This document shows positions 40,811 to 50,926 of a DNA stretch of 64,000 nt, piece by piece. Origin of the DNA: Paenibacillus lupini. GTDB lineage: Bacteria; Bacillota; Bacilli; Paenibacillales; Paenibacillaceae. A program made the position numbers and the translations under genes. Location of the stretch: contig NZ_JAASRW010000001.1 in the NCBI RefSeq assembly GCF_011761355.1, positions 496,001 through 560,000 on the forward strand. Reading direction: 5' to 3'. Within the stretch, counting starts at the first letter, position 1; each line of letters opens with the position of its first letter. Under the pieces are notes generated by a model, which saw only the letters and a list, made by a program, of their open reading frames with translations, was not told the DNA's origin and searched no databases.

Positions 40811-42322
40811 ATGGAACCCGTAACGTATGTGTTATTTGGTGCAACTGGCGACTTAGCTAAAAGAAAAATATATCCTGCATTATACAATTTATTCGTTGAT
40901 GGAAAGCTTCCGGATTCTTTTTCTCTAATAGGTCTTGGAAGAAGAGACTGGTCGGATGAGTATTTCCAGACTAGTGTGGAGCAATCACTCCGGAATTTCT
41001 CTAGACGTGAACTTGTAAATCCGGAACTTGTACAATCATTTATCAGTAAATTCCGCTACTCGGTTCTTGATATCGGCCGTACAGAAGACTATAAGAAATT
41101 GCTCGGAATTATTGAAGAACGCGAGAGCACGCTGGGGCTTACGCCAAACCGTCTCTTTTATTTATCAGTAGGTCCAGAATATTTCACAACGATTGCTTCA
41201 AATATTGCCGAGAGTGGCCTTGGCTCCACAGCAGGCTGGAAACGCCTCGTTATTGAAAAACCATTTGGCCACGATTTGCAGTCAGCTCGGGAATTGAATG
41301 AGCAGCTTAGCAAATCGTTCACTGAAGACGAAATATTCCGAATTGATCATTATCTTGGTAAGCCAATGGTTCAGAATCTTGAAGTGTTGGAAAGTGCGAA
41401 CCCGATCATTCAAGCTCTGTGGAGCAATCGATATATAGCTAATGTACAGATTACTGCAAGTGAGACCGTCGGCGTTGAAGAACGGGCAGGCTACTACGAT
41501 CATGTTGGTGCTGTGAGAGACATGTTCCAGAATCACATGCTTCAAATGCTTATGATGCTCGCGATTCACCTGCCACATAACAGCAACGCTCAAGAAGTAC
41601 GGAAGCATAAGAAACAAGTCATGGAGGCACTCATTCCTTTATCGAAATCGGATGTGCGTGCGAATGTCATTCGCGCTCAATACGCAGAAGGTTCCCTTGG
41701 AGGCAATCCGGTGAAAGGATATCGTGCTGAGCCGGGTATTGCAGCTGCCTCTATGAATGACACTTACATCGCGGCTAAGATTCAAATTGATGATTTCTTC
41801 TGGCGGGGAGTACCGTTCTATATCCGGACCGGGAAACGAATGAAGGAGAAATCAACTCGTATTGTGGTGGAATTCAAGGAAGCTTTAAACCAAGCCTCCT
41901 CAGTCATTAACGGCGGAGCACCAAATCTTCTTCATATTGAGATCAGCCCGAACGAAGGTATTATGCTGCAGCTCAATACGAAGGAGAACGGAGAACTGAA
42001 ACCAGTTCAAATCCAGCTGCATGAAAGCAGCAAGGAGATTCCGGAAGCTTATGAAAACCTGATTTACGATGCGCTTGTGGGCAATCCTACGTTCTTTGCG
42101 CATTGGGATGAGGTGGAACTCGCTTGGGCTTGGGTGCAGCCGATCCTGGATGCTTTCCAGGATAACCAGGTTCCGCTTCACTCCTATGAAGCAGGTTCTA
42201 ATGGTCCAGCTGAAGCTGATGCTTTATTAGCAGAGGATGGCTTCCATTGGTGGTTTGATACGAAGGATGAATCGAAGGAAAAGCAACAAACGAAACGGAA
42301 GGATGAAGAATATGCTTACTAA
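40811..42322 (+). CDS. zwf: Glucose-6-phosphate 1-dehydrogenase
   Basis: 503 residues, full length. NADP-binding [19 protein letters not shown] at the N-terminus, the active-site motif [14 protein letters not shown] (about 177-190), and FYIRTGKRM later. It starts the oxidative pentose phosphate pathway, oxidising glucose 6-phosphate to the lactone and making NADPH. Its last 11 bases overlap tkt. No gnd or pgl gene is nearby, so the remaining oxidative steps are encoded elsewhere. Confidence 0.97.
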   Translation: MEPVTYVLFGATGDLAKRKIYPALYNLFVDGKLPDSFSLIGLGRRDWSDEYFQTSVEQSLRNFSRRELVNPELVQSFISKFRYSVLDIGRTEDYKKLLGIIEERESTLGLTPNRLFYLSVGPEYFTTIASNIAESGLGSTAGWKRLVIEKPFGHDLQSARELNEQLSKSFTEDEIFRIDHYLGKPMVQNLEVLESANPIIQALWSNRYIANVQITASETVGVEERAGYYDHVGAVRDMFQNHMLQMLMMLAIHLPHNSNAQEVRKHKKQVMEALIPLSKSDVRANVIRAQYAEGSLGGNPVKGYRAEPGIAAASMNDTYIAAKIQIDDFFWRGVPFYIRTGKRMKEKSTRIVVEFKEALNQASSVINGGAPNLLHIEISPNEGIMLQLNTKENGELKPVQIQLHESSKEIPEAYENLIYDALVGNPTFFAHWDEVELAWAWVQPILDAFQDNQVPLHSYEAGSNGPAEADALLAEDGFHWWFDTKDESKEKQQTKRKDEEYAY

Positions 42323-44303
42323 ATTGGACATTGATCAACTATCCGTCGATACGATCCGTACTTTATCGATCGATGCGATTAACGCTGCAAACTCCGGTCA
42401 CCCTGGTCTCCCGATGGGAGCGGCACCGATGGCTTACGCACTGTGGGGCAAATTACTCTCCCACAATCCAGCGAATGCCAAATGGTTCAACCGCGACCGG
42501 TTTGTATTATCTGCAGGTCACGGTTCGGCCTTGCTTTACAGCCTTCTGCACTTGTCGGGCTACCAAGTATCTATTGATGACTTGAAGCAATTCCGTAAGC
42601 TGAACAGCAAGACGCCGGGACATCCGGAATTTGGTCACACAGATGGCGTTGATGCAACAACTGGACCGCTTGGTCAAGGGATTGCGAATGCTGTTGGTAT
42701 GGCGATGGCGGAAGCTCACTTGGCTGCGAAATATAACCAGGAAGGTTTCCCGGTTGTTGACCATTATACGTATGCGCTTGTTGGAGACGGCTGCTTGATG
42801 GAAGGGATCTCTTATGAGGCGATGTCCATGGCTGGACATATGAAGCTTGGCAAATTAGTTGTCCTGTATGATTCGAACGATATTTCGCTCGATGGTGATC
42901 TTAACTTGTCCTTCGGTGAGAATGTAAGGAAGAGAACAGAATCTGCACAATGGGAATACTTACGTGTAGAGGATGGCAATGATCTTGCTGCGATTACGGA
43001 AGCAATCTCTAAAGCGAAGCAAAATCAATCCCAACCTACTCTCATCGAGGTTCGTACGACCATTGGTTACGGCAGCAAGGGAGCAGGCACGCACAAGGTG
43101 CATGGCAATCCACTTGGCAAGGAAGAAGCGATCGCTACGAAAGCCGTTTATGGCTGGCAGTATGAAGAAGAATTTACTGTTCCTGAAGAGGTAAAAGCTC
43201 ATTTTGCTCAATTGAAACAAAATGGCGGAGAGAAAGAAGCAGCATGGAATGACCTGGTTGCTTCGTTCAAAGCACAATATCCTTCGCAAGGCAGTGAATT
43301 CGAGAAGGTGCTGGACGGTTCATTAACCCTTGAAGCAGCAGACATTCTTACCTTTGATACTTCGAAGCAAATCTCGACTCGTGTAGCAAGTGGTGAAGCG
43401 ATTAATCATTTTGTGAAAATTGATCCTTCGATCTTCGGCGGCAGTGCCGATCTCTCGCACTCGACGATGACGGATATCCGTGGAGAAGGCAAATTCGCCG
43501 TTGATTCCTATGCAGGACGTAATGTTTACTTTGGTGTTCGTGAGCATGCAATGGGCGCTGCCGGCAACGGTATGGCACTGCATGGCGGCGTAAAACCTTT
43601 CGTCAGCACGTTCTTCGTATTCAGCGATTACTTACGTCCGTCGATTCGTCTTGCTGCCCTGCAAAAGCTTCCTGTGATTTATGTCTTCACACATGACTCC
43701 ATTGCAGTAGGGGAAGATGGACCTACCCATGAGCCAGTTGAGCAGCTTGCTGCTTTGCGTACGATTCCTGGTCTTACTGTCATTCGTCCATCCGATGCTA
43801 ATGAAACAGCAAGCGCTTGGGCTTATGCGCTGCAGCAGCAGAATGGTCCTGTAGCTTTGGTGCTCAGCAGACAAAATCTTCCGATCTACGAAGAAACAAA
43901 GGCTAACGTTGAGTCCGTTGCAAAAGGCGCCTACGTCTTGACGGAAACAAACAGCCAGCCGGATGTCATTCTGATTGGTACAGGCTCTGAGGTTTCACTC
44001 GCTGTAAACGCGAAAAAAGAGCTCGAGCAAGAGAATATTTCCGTTCGTGTCGTTGCAATGCCAAGCCGAGAGCTGTTCGACCGTCAGTCGGAAGAATACA
44101 AGCAAAGCGTGCTTCCTGATGCAGTAACGAACCGAATTGCGATTGAAGCGGGTATTTCGTTAGGCTGGGAACGCTACACAGGTAAACAAGGCAAAGTGTT
44201 ATCGGTTGAAACCTTTGGTGCTTCGGGTTCAAGTGCAGATGTGCTGGAATACTTTGGATTCACAACGAAAAACGTAGTAAGCTTGGCAAAAGAATTCAAC
44301 TAA
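42312..44303 (+). CDS. tkt: Transketolase
   Basis: 663 residues, full length. Thiamine-diphosphate site [13 protein letters not shown], the N-terminal SGHPGLPMG, and the C-terminal [20 protein letters not shown] motif with its conserved His and Glu. It transfers two-carbon units between sugar phosphates. ATG at 42312 overlaps the zwf end and follows GGAAGGATGA; the longer upstream frame is inside zwf. Followed by tal after 24 bp. Confidence 0.97.
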   Translation: MLTKLDIDQLSVDTIRTLSIDAINAANSGHPGLPMGAAPMAYALWGKLLSHNPANAKWFNRDRFVLSAGHGSALLYSLLHLSGYQVSIDDLKQFRKLNSKTPGHPEFGHTDGVDATTGPLGQGIANAVGMAMAEAHLAAKYNQEGFPVVDHYTYALVGDGCLMEGISYEAMSMAGHMKLGKLVVLYDSNDISLDGDLNLSFGENVRKRTESAQWEYLRVEDGNDLAAITEAISKAKQNQSQPTLIEVRTTIGYGSKGAGTHKVHGNPLGKEEAIATKAVYGWQYEEEFTVPEEVKAHFAQLKQNGGEKEAAWNDLVASFKAQYPSQGSEFEKVLDGSLTLEAADILTFDTSKQISTRVASGEAINHFVKIDPSIFGGSADLSHSTMTDIRGEGKFAVDSYAGRNVYFGVREHAMGAAGNGMALHGGVKPFVSTFFVFSDYLRPSIRLAALQKLPVIYVFTHDSIAVGEDGPTHEPVEQLAALRTIPGLTVIRPSDANETASAWAYALQQQNGPVALVLSRQNLPIYEETKANVESVAKGAYVLTETNSQPDVILIGTGSEVSLAVNAKKELEQENISVRVVAMPSRELFDRQSEEYKQSVLPDAVTNRIAIEAGISLGWERYTGKQGKVLSVETFGASGSSADVLEYFGFTTKNVVSLAKEFN

Positions 44304-44327
44304 TAATATTATTCGGAGGTTGTTCAT

Positions 44328-44996
44328 ATGAAATTTTTCATCGATACAGCAAACTTGGAAGATATTAAAAAGGCTTATAAAGTCGGCGTTTTGTCTGGTG
44401 TTACAACAAACCCTTCGCTCGTAGCAAAAGAAGGCGTGAAATTCGAAGATCGTATTGAAGAAATTTTGCTTGCAGTACCAGAAGTTGAATCGGTATCTGC
44501 AGAAGTAACACCTGACGCTTTGACAGCAGAAGAGATGATTGCGCAAGCTGATGAATTGATCAAGATCAATAACTACGATAAAAACATTACGATCAAATTG
44601 CCAATGACACTTGCTGGTCTGGAAGCTTGCCGTTACTTGACGCAAAAAGGCGTGAAAACAAACGTAACGCTGATCTTCACTGTTAACCAAGCTCTTCTCG
44701 CTGCTCGTGCTGGCGCAACTTATGTATCGCCATTCCTTGGACGTCTTGATGATATCTCGGAAGACGGCGTTCAATTGGTAGCGAAAGTTGCTGAACTATT
44801 CCGCATTCATAACCTGGATGCTCAAATCATCGCTGCATCTGTTCGCCACCCGGACCATGTTACTCGCGTAGCAATGGCTGGAGCACATATCGCAACGATT
44901 CCATTCTCCGTTATCGAGCAAATCTCCAAACATCCATTGACGGATCAAGGTATGGAGAAATTCGCAGCTGACTGGAAGAAAACAACACAACTGTAA
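44328..44996 (+). CDS. tal: Transaldolase / fructose-6-phosphate aldolase family
   Basis: 222 residues, the short (TalC/FSA, MipB) type. Schiff-base Lys90 lies in ITIKLPMT; also FIDTANL at the start, GVTTNPS, and FLGRLDD. In bacilli this short form is the normal transaldolase of the pentose phosphate pathway, though FSA activity cannot be excluded. Third gene of the zwf-tkt-tal cluster; strong site TCGGAGGTTG before ATG. Confidence 0.95.
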   Translation: MKFFIDTANLEDIKKAYKVGVLSGVTTNPSLVAKEGVKFEDRIEEILLAVPEVESVSAEVTPDALTAEEMIAQADELIKINNYDKNITIKLPMTLAGLEACRYLTQKGVKTNVTLIFTVNQALLAARAGATYVSPFLGRLDDISEDGVQLVAKVAELFRIHNLDAQIIAASVRHPDHVTRVAMAGAHIATIPFSVIEQISKHPLTDQGMEKFAADWKKTTQL

Positions 44997-45009
44997 TCTT
45001 TATGACTTA

Positions 45010-45044
45010 AAAAAACACGCTGATCATATGATCGGCGTGTTTTT
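45010..45044. terminator. Bidirectional terminator between tal and NUDIX gene
   Basis: AAAAACACGC-TGATCA / TGATC-GGCGTGTTTTT with A and T runs on both sides. Confidence 0.9.
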
Positions 45045-45057
45045 ATATTCTAAGCTA

Positions 45058-45675
45058 TTAATCAACAATGACTTCTTTATTCGGATTATGTAAATATTCA
45101 AACATCAGCTGTACCTGCTCCAAGGTATTTCGTTCAACGGATAGCTCAGGCAGTTCGTCTAATCCGAAAAACCCAACATCACTGGTTTCAACACCAGCTA
45201 TCGCCTTGCCGCCTATGATTTCGCATAGAATAAACATTTTATAGACATGGTAAGGGCTTGGCGGGTGGTTGTGGAACTTCTTGTCCAGTACGGCTAGTAA
45301 GCGTACCGCAGCTGTATCGAAACCGGATTCTTCTTGCGTTTCTTTGACCGCAATCTCTTTCGGAGAGTATCCGATATCGCTCCAACCGCCTGGCATCGAC
45401 CAAGCGCCGTCCACTTTTTCCCGAACAAGAAGGATCTTATTATCTTGAAAAACAACCGCACGAATATCGACCTTTGGGGTTGTGTATCCATTATCACTTG
45501 CGAAGGCAAGGGATATTTTATCATGGCTTACGGAAGTATATTCAGCCAATATTTCAATACTCATCTGCCGTAACGCTTCATAACGCTCGATATCATATAC
45601 ATCTGTCGCATACGTCAGCCCCGTCTGAGCCATCGCTTGCATCTGTTTAGCCCAATCTAACCATTTGAGTTCCAT
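45058..45675 (-). CDS. NUDIX hydrolase with N-terminal NUDIX_N-type region
   Basis: 205 residues. N-terminal MELKWLDWAKQMQAMAQTGL is the helix-forming region seen in this subfamily; the NUDIX box is GGWSDIGYSPKEIAVKETQEESGF (about residues 95-118), with the G(x5)E(x7)REUxEExGU pattern altered to KETQEES at the RE position (R replaced by K). These enzymes cleave nucleoside diphosphate-linked compounds, often ADP-ribose-like. ATG at 45675 follows GAAGGA and fits the family start. Confidence 0.88.
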   Translation of the reverse strand: MELKWLDWAKQMQAMAQTGLTYATDVYDIERYEALRQMSIEILAEYTSVSHDKISLAFASDNGYTTPKVDIRAVVFQDNKILLVREKVDGAWSMPGGWSDIGYSPKEIAVKETQEESGFDTAAVRLLAVLDKKFHNHPPSPYHVYKMFILCEIIGGKAIAGVETSDVGFFGLDELPELSVERNTLEQVQLMFEYLHNPNKEVIVD

Positions 45676-45782
45676 ACTGGATATTCCTTCTTTCATCCTG
45701 GACTTTAAGTAATTGTAAAAGGGATTAACGAGGTACTCGTATATTTATATAATAAGGGAAAAGATAGGGGGGAACAATTCGT

Positions 45783-46949
45783 TTGAAGGCTCTATTTGAA
45801 GTACTTATCGTATCATTTAAACTAGGATGCACATCCTTTGGCGGTCCAATTGCACATCTAGGCTACTTCCATAATGAATATATCAAGCGACGGCGTTGGT
45901 TAGATGAACGAAGTTATGCTGATCTTGTCGCTCTTGCGCAGTTTCTTCCTGGACCTGCAAGCAGCCAAGTCGGGATAGGTATCGGCTTGCTTCGTGCCGG
46001 TTGGCTAGGGGGAGTGGCAGCTTGGATCGGATTTACACTGCCGTCAGTCATTCTATTGCTGTTATTTGCACTATTCATGCAAGGTTTTGATCTAGGAACT
46101 TCCGGCTGGATTCATGGATTGAAGATCGTAGCGGTTGCTATTGTTGCACAAGCTGTACTTAGTATGGGGCAAAAGCTTACGCCTGACCGTAATCGAGTGA
46201 CAATTGCGATACTTGCAGCAGCGGTCACGTTATTGTGGCAGACAGCCGTGAGTCAGCTGTTCGTTCTCGTCGTAGGAGGGGGAATCGGATATTTCTGGTA
46301 TCGGCAGAAATCTGGAGCAACCATCCATTCGTTAACGGTTCCAATAAGCAGAGGTGCTGGTGCTGTCTGTTTAAGCCTGTTTTTTATTTTTCTTGTTGGC
46401 TTGCCAATTCTGCGCCACAGTTATGAGGCTGACTGGCTGGCGTTAATCGAAAGCTTCTATCGGTCGGGATCGCTGGTGTTTGGTGGAGGGCATGTTGTAT
46501 TACCGCTGTTGGAAAGAGAAGTCGTTCCAACTGGCTGGATCAGTAAAGCTGATTTTTTGACAGGTTACGGTGCGGCGCAGGCTGTGCCCGGCCCTCTATT
46601 TACGATAGCAGCCTATCTTGGTGCTATGATTAACGGGGTAAAAGGTGCGATATTGGCAATCGTTGCCATATTTTTGCCAGCATTCCTGCTCATGGCCGGT
46701 ACGCTGCCTTATTGGAATACGCTAAGGCAACATGAGAAAGTACAGGGAGCTCTAATTGGTGTTAATGCGGCAGTTGTTGGCATTTTATTAGCAGCGCTCT
46801 ATAATCCTCTGTGGTTGAGTGCAGTTGATTCATCAAGGGATTTCGTACTGGGCTTATTACTATTCGGCATGCTTGTGTATTGGAAATTACCGCCTTGGAT
46901 CGTTGTGTTGGTTGGGGCAGCAGGCGGAGAATTATTGACTCTCCTATAA
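45783..46949 (+). CDS. chrA: Chromate transporter (CHR family)
   Basis: 388 residues, a bidomain CHR protein. Each half begins with the family hallmark: FKLGCTSFGGPIAHLGYFH near residue 12 and FYRSGSLVFGGGHVVLPLLE near 225, plus LAQFLPGPASSQVG and GYGAAQAVPGPLFT. About ten membrane helices. Homologues export chromate using proton motive force; many environmental bacteria carry it without high chromate tolerance. TTG start with AGGGGGG 10 bp upstream. The stop codon lies inside a terminator stem. Confidence 0.93.
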   Translation: MKALFEVLIVSFKLGCTSFGGPIAHLGYFHNEYIKRRRWLDERSYADLVALAQFLPGPASSQVGIGIGLLRAGWLGGVAAWIGFTLPSVILLLLFALFMQGFDLGTSGWIHGLKIVAVAIVAQAVLSMGQKLTPDRNRVTIAILAAAVTLLWQTAVSQLFVLVVGGGIGYFWYRQKSGATIHSLTVPISRGAGAVCLSLFFIFLVGLPILRHSYEADWLALIESFYRSGSLVFGGGHVVLPLLEREVVPTGWISKADFLTGYGAAQAVPGPLFTIAAYLGAMINGVKGAILAIVAIFLPAFLLMAGTLPYWNTLRQHEKVQGALIGVNAAVVGILLAALYNPLWLSAVDSSRDFVLGLLLFGMLVYWKLPPWIVVLVGAAGGELLTLL

Positions 46950-47002
46950 ACGAAAAAGGCGTGGAAGTGTTCGCATTTCTCACGCCTTTTTCGTTTATAG
47001 GA
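46942..47002. terminator. Long perfect inverted repeat acting as bidirectional terminator
   Basis: 22-bp perfect arms (46942-46963 and 46981-47002), beginning TCCTATAAACG and ending CGTTTATAGGA, with a 17-nt loop. The chrA stop codon is within the left arm. The core AAAAAGGCGTG / CACGCCTTTTT is a classic terminator on both strands. Confidence 0.9.
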
Positions 47003-47008
47003 TAGAGC

Positions 47009-47327
47009 TTAATCATGTGTGATTTCATGACTCTCAAGCTCACCGTTCTTATTGAAATAGAGTCGCAATAAACTGTCATCTACTCCTAACCCTGCACGTC
47101 CTAAGTAGTATACAAACTGAGGGGATGGTTCATCAAGCATTTGTTCGGGTTCTCCTAGTAAATCAATAATCTCTGTATTCGTCATTCCAACTAGTTCATA
47201 TATTAATCAGATTATGCACCATGTTATTTCTTTTCTCAGGTTCCTTTGACCAGGTTTCCTTATCAAATGGAGCACTGCATGAACAGAGAATGAGCAGCAA
47301 AAGGAAGGATAATAGTAACTTCTTCAT
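47009..47327 (-). pseudogene. Frameshifted lipoprotein gene
   Basis: Reading the minus strand from ATG at 47327: a lipoprotein signal (MKKLLLSFLLLLILCSC, lipobox near Cys 15-17), then SAPFDKETWSKEPEKRNNMV and a TGA. After a shift at the AT tract near 47199-47205 the second frame continues with YELVGMTNTEIIDLLGEPEQ and on to a stop at 47009. The two halves together form about 105 residues of a known small lipoprotein type in which a GMT-EI-LLGEP segment (SmpA/BLC-like) follows the signal. Restoring one AT pair would rejoin them. Could be a real pseudogene, a slippage variant or a sequencing error. Confidence 0.75.
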
Positions 47328-47453
47328 TAAAGTATATCACCTATAATATGTAATTTCTTGTTGGAATTAAGTTTTCGGTGCATGGGACCAAGAGATGTGA
47401 TAATCTTGTATTTACTGGAAATAACATGGAATTGATAGAGAAAGGAAGAGTAT

Positions 47454-47852
47454 ATGAGTAGGAAGAGAATAACCATATTGACTGTTGTATCGTTGTTTTT
47501 AATCGTCTATGTATGCTATGGATTTTGGATTGCAAAGGATGTTAAATCTATACTGACTGTTGGGATGCAGCCAGATAGCAGTTACGAGAAGTATATGAGT
47601 GATCAGGCTTACAACCGACTAAATCCGCTGCGCAATCATATGACAGCTTCATCTTATACCTATAAACCTGAGGATCACAGTGTAGGCCCTGTATTCCTGT
47701 TCCACTTCTTCTTTGTTGCAAAATCGTCGACCAAGCAAAGCTTTGAGTTTCATGATGCTTCTCCTACATTCGGCGGAACAGAAGTTGTAAAGATGACAAC
47801 GAAGCTTAAACATGGCAGATGGTATGCAACGAAGGTGTACATCGCAGCTTAA
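47454..47852 (+). CDS. Single-pass membrane protein of unknown function
   Basis: 132 residues: short basic N-terminus, one membrane helix (about 8-28), then about 100 extracytoplasmic residues with no recognised motif. GAAAGGAAGAG precedes ATG. The next gene starts 28 bp later, so the two are likely co-transcribed. No clue to function from neighbours. Confidence 0.7.
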   Translation: MSRKRITILTVVSLFLIVYVCYGFWIAKDVKSILTVGMQPDSSYEKYMSDQAYNRLNPLRNHMTASSYTYKPEDHSVGPVFLFHFFFVAKSSTKQSFEFHDASPTFGGTEVVKMTTKLKHGRWYATKVYIAA

Positions 47853-47880
47853 TTGTTAATCGGAGAGGAAGGGAATCCGT

Positions 47881-48087
47881 TTGAAAATGAGAGGCAGGAT
47901 GGCTATCTTTCTTGGAATCGGATTTGTTATATCAGCGTTCTTAAGTTTGTACCTTGTGCAAGTGGATAAGAAGAATCATTATGTCAGTCCACTGATGACA
48001 TTGACGTTAGTCTTGTTTTGGTTCGCACTAGGTAATGGAATGGTTTATTTGGTGAAGAAGCGAAGGAATAGAGAAAAAACCACTTAA
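47881..48087 (+). CDS. Small membrane protein, two helices
   Basis: 68 residues from TTG 47881 (or 66 from ATG 47887). Two hydrophobic helices (about 8-25 and 38-56), Lys-rich loop and basic C-terminus KKRRNREKTT. GGAGAGGAAGGG lies upstream and favours the TTG. Family not recognised. Confidence 0.65.
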   Translation: MKMRGRMAIFLGIGFVISAFLSLYLVQVDKKNHYVSPLMTLTLVLFWFALGNGMVYLVKKRRNREKTT

Positions 48088-48148
48088 AAGATTCTTTCGC
48101 TTTCCTTTATATGGATGTAATTTCATAATGAAATTATTATTATCCACT

Positions 48149-48187
48149 ATACAAGTCGCATTAGCAAAGTTCTAGTGCGACTTTGTT
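48149..48187 (+). terminator. Terminator before nucleotidyltransferase gene
   Basis: AAGTCGCA / TGCGACTT arms (48156-48184) with a loop containing TTAGCAAAGTTCTAG, then TGTTTTG. Confidence 0.75.
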
Positions 48188-48208
48188 TTGATGCAAAGGA
48201 GGATTTAT

Positions 48209-49324
48209 ATGCTTAATGTTTTTGAGGTTGCTGATACATTAGTGGAGCACATTAAATCCAACTTTCTAGAAGAGATTGCGATTATCGGTTATTACGGCTC
48301 TTATGCACAAGGAACGGCGACCGAGCGGTCGGACCTGGATTTCTTTTTCATTCCTGCAAGTTCAGATGGTTATCGCCACAGTGTGCAATTTATCGTGGAT
48401 AACATCTGCTTTGACTTTTGGCCGATTAGCTGGGAGCGGGCTGAAAGGATGGCTGCCTTTGAAGAATTAAATGTGTCTATTATTGCAGATTGCAAATTAT
48501 TATACGTTCGTTCGGACGAAGACCGGAATCGCTTCATGAAATTGCGAGAGCAAATCGCAGCCGCGCCATCGCAAGGAATGGCATTTCTTAATAAAGCTGA
48601 AGCCCAACTGAAAGATGCTTGTGTCCATCTGAGTAACATGATGAGGGTTCATACCGAGCACAAGTTAACTCAATTCCGTCATGAAGCAAGGGAGATACTA
48701 GTTTACGTGTTGAACAGTGTTTCCTTGATCAATCGGACTTATTTTAAAAAAGGCTGGGGTAAAAATACGGAGCAAATAAGAGAGTTTGTACATAAACCGG
48801 ATCAGCTCGAGGAGTTGATGCAGACCATTATGCAATCTGGTTCAAGTACTGTAGTCGTTGAATCTTGCGAGCAGTTAATTCAGAACACTTCGAGATTGTT
48901 GACTCTGCAGAAGGAATCATATGTCGATGGTCCCAACTATTCGGATCGAATGAAGGGCTTTTACGAAGAGATCAAAGGGATATTCGATAAAGTATTAACG
49001 GCTTGTGAAAGGAACGATTACACTTCAGCCTATTTTTGGGGAATAGGTGTGCAGGCAGAGATAGCACGTACTCTCTATTTTTCGGAAAAGGGATATTGGC
49101 CAATTTCTACCGATTCAGAATTAGAATATATGGATGTTTATAAAAAGTTGGGATTTCCTGACCTAGCCGCACTTCTTGATCCTAGTGACTTACAACCACT
49201 CTTTGAAGCTGTAGAACGTTTGGATACCTTGCTAGAGGAGCATCTAAGACAGCATGGTGTTGCTATTAATCGATTCCGAGATGTAGCAGAATTTAAACAG
49301 TATCTCAATTCATTCATCGTGTAG
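48209..49324 (+). CDS. Nucleotidyltransferase-domain protein
   Basis: 371 residues. N-terminal pol-beta-type nucleotidyltransferase (about 10-105) with the hallmark YGSYAQGTATERSDLDFFFI, i.e. GS then two Asp (D-x-D). The rest is alpha-helical, with a possible HEPN-like or substrate-binding bundle (HEAREILVYVLNSVSLINRTYF). Related proteins include antibiotic adenylyltransferases, but the target here is unknown. ATG at 48209 is chosen since AAAGGAGG lies 6 bp upstream. First of a run of small accessory enzyme genes. Confidence 0.82.
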   Translation: MLNVFEVADTLVEHIKSNFLEEIAIIGYYGSYAQGTATERSDLDFFFIPASSDGYRHSVQFIVDNICFDFWPISWERAERMAAFEELNVSIIADCKLLYVRSDEDRNRFMKLREQIAAAPSQGMAFLNKAEAQLKDACVHLSNMMRVHTEHKLTQFRHEAREILVYVLNSVSLINRTYFKKGWGKNTEQIREFVHKPDQLEELMQTIMQSGSSTVVVESCEQLIQNTSRLLTLQKESYVDGPNYSDRMKGFYEEIKGIFDKVLTACERNDYTSAYFWGIGVQAEIARTLYFSEKGYWPISTDSELEYMDVYKKLGFPDLAALLDPSDLQPLFEAVERLDTLLEEHLRQHGVAINRFRDVAEFKQYLNSFIV

Positions 49325-49338
49325 AGGAGTATGAGACT

Positions 49339-49782
49339 ATGCTCAAACCACTGTTTGGAGTTTTGCCAACGGATAAACGTATCGCAGGAATTCATAGCAT
49401 ACCTGTTACAGATGAAGGATCAATCGTTATGGTTTGGGATAAATACGAGAAGAACCTGACAACGGTTGGAGGCAGACTGGAGAGTGGGGAGAAACTTGAT
49501 GAAGCACTTGACCGCGAGACGGTTGAAGAAGCGGGACTGCTGTTAGAAGCAGAACGGGTTCCTATTGCAGCTTGGTATTGGGAGAACACAGATACGTATA
49601 CCGTATTTGTAATAGCGAAGGTGAAGCAATATGTGGAGATGCCGGATGGCTTCGAGACGACGGGCAGAGTGACGATGAATATCGAAACGGCTCAGCAGCT
49701 GGTGTATAAGCTCGAAGGCGAAGGGCTGCGGACAGAGCTGCTAGGGATTGTAGAGCTGGAGCTTAGAAGTGAATGGCAATAA
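49339..49782 (+). CDS. NUDIX hydrolase
   Basis: 147 residues. NUDIX box GGRLESGEKLDEALDRETVEEAGL (about residues 40-63), close to consensus with RETVEEAG. Expected to hydrolyse a nucleoside diphosphate derivative; exact substrate unknown. It starts 15 bp after the nucleotidyltransferase gene, and a GNAT gene follows after 31 bp. Confidence 0.9.
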   Translation: MLKPLFGVLPTDKRIAGIHSIPVTDEGSIVMVWDKYEKNLTTVGGRLESGEKLDEALDRETVEEAGLLLEAERVPIAAWYWENTDTYTVFVIAKVKQYVEMPDGFETTGRVTMNIETAQQLVYKLEGEGLRTELLGIVELELRSEWQ

Positions 49783-49813
49783 ACCATAAAAAATAGAAAT
49801 AGCAGGAGGTCTC

Positions 49814-50365
49814 ATGATTAATAACTATATTTGGGCAGGCAAAAAGGTTAGGCTGCGACCGGTCCAGGCTTCAGACTGGGACAAGTTTCATCATAATGAT
49901 ATGGATTCAGAAAATGCCAGACTATGCGATGAGATACATTTTCCAAGATCGGAAGAAGGTACGAGACAGTGGGCGGAGCACCAAGCGGCGAATACCTATG
50001 ACGGGGATAATATTTTCCTCGCAATCGAGACATTAGACGGCACGCACATTGGAAGTATCTGTACAAATAACTGTAATCCGAGACACGGAACGTTCAAGTA
50101 TGGAGTATCCATTTTCCGCGAGCATTGGCGTAATGGCTATGCCACCGATGCGGTCATGATCCTGCTGAGATATTATTTTAAAGAATTACGGTATCACAAA
50201 GTTAATGCTCATGTTTATGCTTTTAACGAGGGATCTATTGCTCTACAGGAGCATCTTGGCTTTGTCCAGGAAGGCAAACTTCGGAACATGATTTATACGA
50301 TGGGTAAGCAGCATGATGAATATATTTATGGTCTCACAAAGCTTGAATATGAGAAGTTAAAGTAA
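49814..50365 (+). CDS. GNAT family N-acetyltransferase (RimJ/RimL type)
   Basis: 183 residues. RimL-like pattern: VRLRPVQASDWDKF at the start, FKYGVSIFREHWRNGYATDAVMILLRY (acetyl-CoA loop with R-x-x-G-x-A/T) and YAFNEGSIALQEHLGFVQEGKLR. Family members acetylate protein N-termini, amino acids or antibiotics. GCAGGAGG lies 7 bp before ATG. Confidence 0.92.
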   Translation: MINNYIWAGKKVRLRPVQASDWDKFHHNDMDSENARLCDEIHFPRSEEGTRQWAEHQAANTYDGDNIFLAIETLDGTHIGSICTNNCNPRHGTFKYGVSIFREHWRNGYATDAVMILLRYYFKELRYHKVNAHVYAFNEGSIALQEHLGFVQEGKLRNMIYTMGKQHDEYIYGLTKLEYEKLK

Positions 50366-50443
50366 TGGTTAATAAAGGTAAAGGCCGGAGGCTTGTAGAA
50401 GATATAGAGGCAGCTTAAATTTGTAATTCGAAGGAGATAGGTC

Positions 50444-50914
50444 ATGAGTTTAAAGATTGAGCCTTTGGATTTGCATCAAGCGGATATATCAGGATCGAAG
50501 TGGCAGGAAGTTAAGGCGGAGGAACTCGATATTGATAATGTCAGCTTGGCCAAGACGAGAATTAATAACGTAAACATGCATGCAATGAATTTGAATAATG
50601 TAAATATGAGTGAGATTACAATCTCGGATGCGAATTTGACAGGTGTTAGCATTAAAAGCGCTAACTTAAGCTATGCCGTTATTAACTATGTCAATCTATT
50701 TGGAACAGAATTTCATAATGTTATTCTTCCAATGGAAGGGGATAGACTTCACAAACCTGACGGGCAATATAAGCCAATAAGTTTCCATAATTGCATTTTA
50801 CCTTATACTCAATTCAATGGTTGTGATCTATCCAATGTGGAGTTAACAGACTGTGACATCACGGGCCTTAGAATCAATGGGATCTTAATTTCTGACTTAA
50901 TCAAAGAGAAATAA
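50444..50914 (+). CDS. Pentapeptide-repeat protein
   Basis: 156 residues. About ten loose A(D/N)LXX-type repeats between residues 25 and 145 (for example NVNMSEITISDANLTGVSIK and ANLSYAVINYVNLFG), which fold as a right-handed beta helix. Some such proteins mimic DNA and protect gyrase (Qnr-like); nothing specific supports that here. AAGGAGAT before ATG. A glyoxalase gene follows 12 bp after the stop. Confidence 0.87.
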   Translation: MSLKIEPLDLHQADISGSKWQEVKAEELDIDNVSLAKTRINNVNMHAMNLNNVNMSEITISDANLTGVSIKSANLSYAVINYVNLFGTEFHNVILPMEGDRLHKPDGQYKPISFHNCILPYTQFNGCDLSNVELTDCDITGLRINGILISDLIKEK

Positions 50915-50926
50915 AAGGAGGAACTT

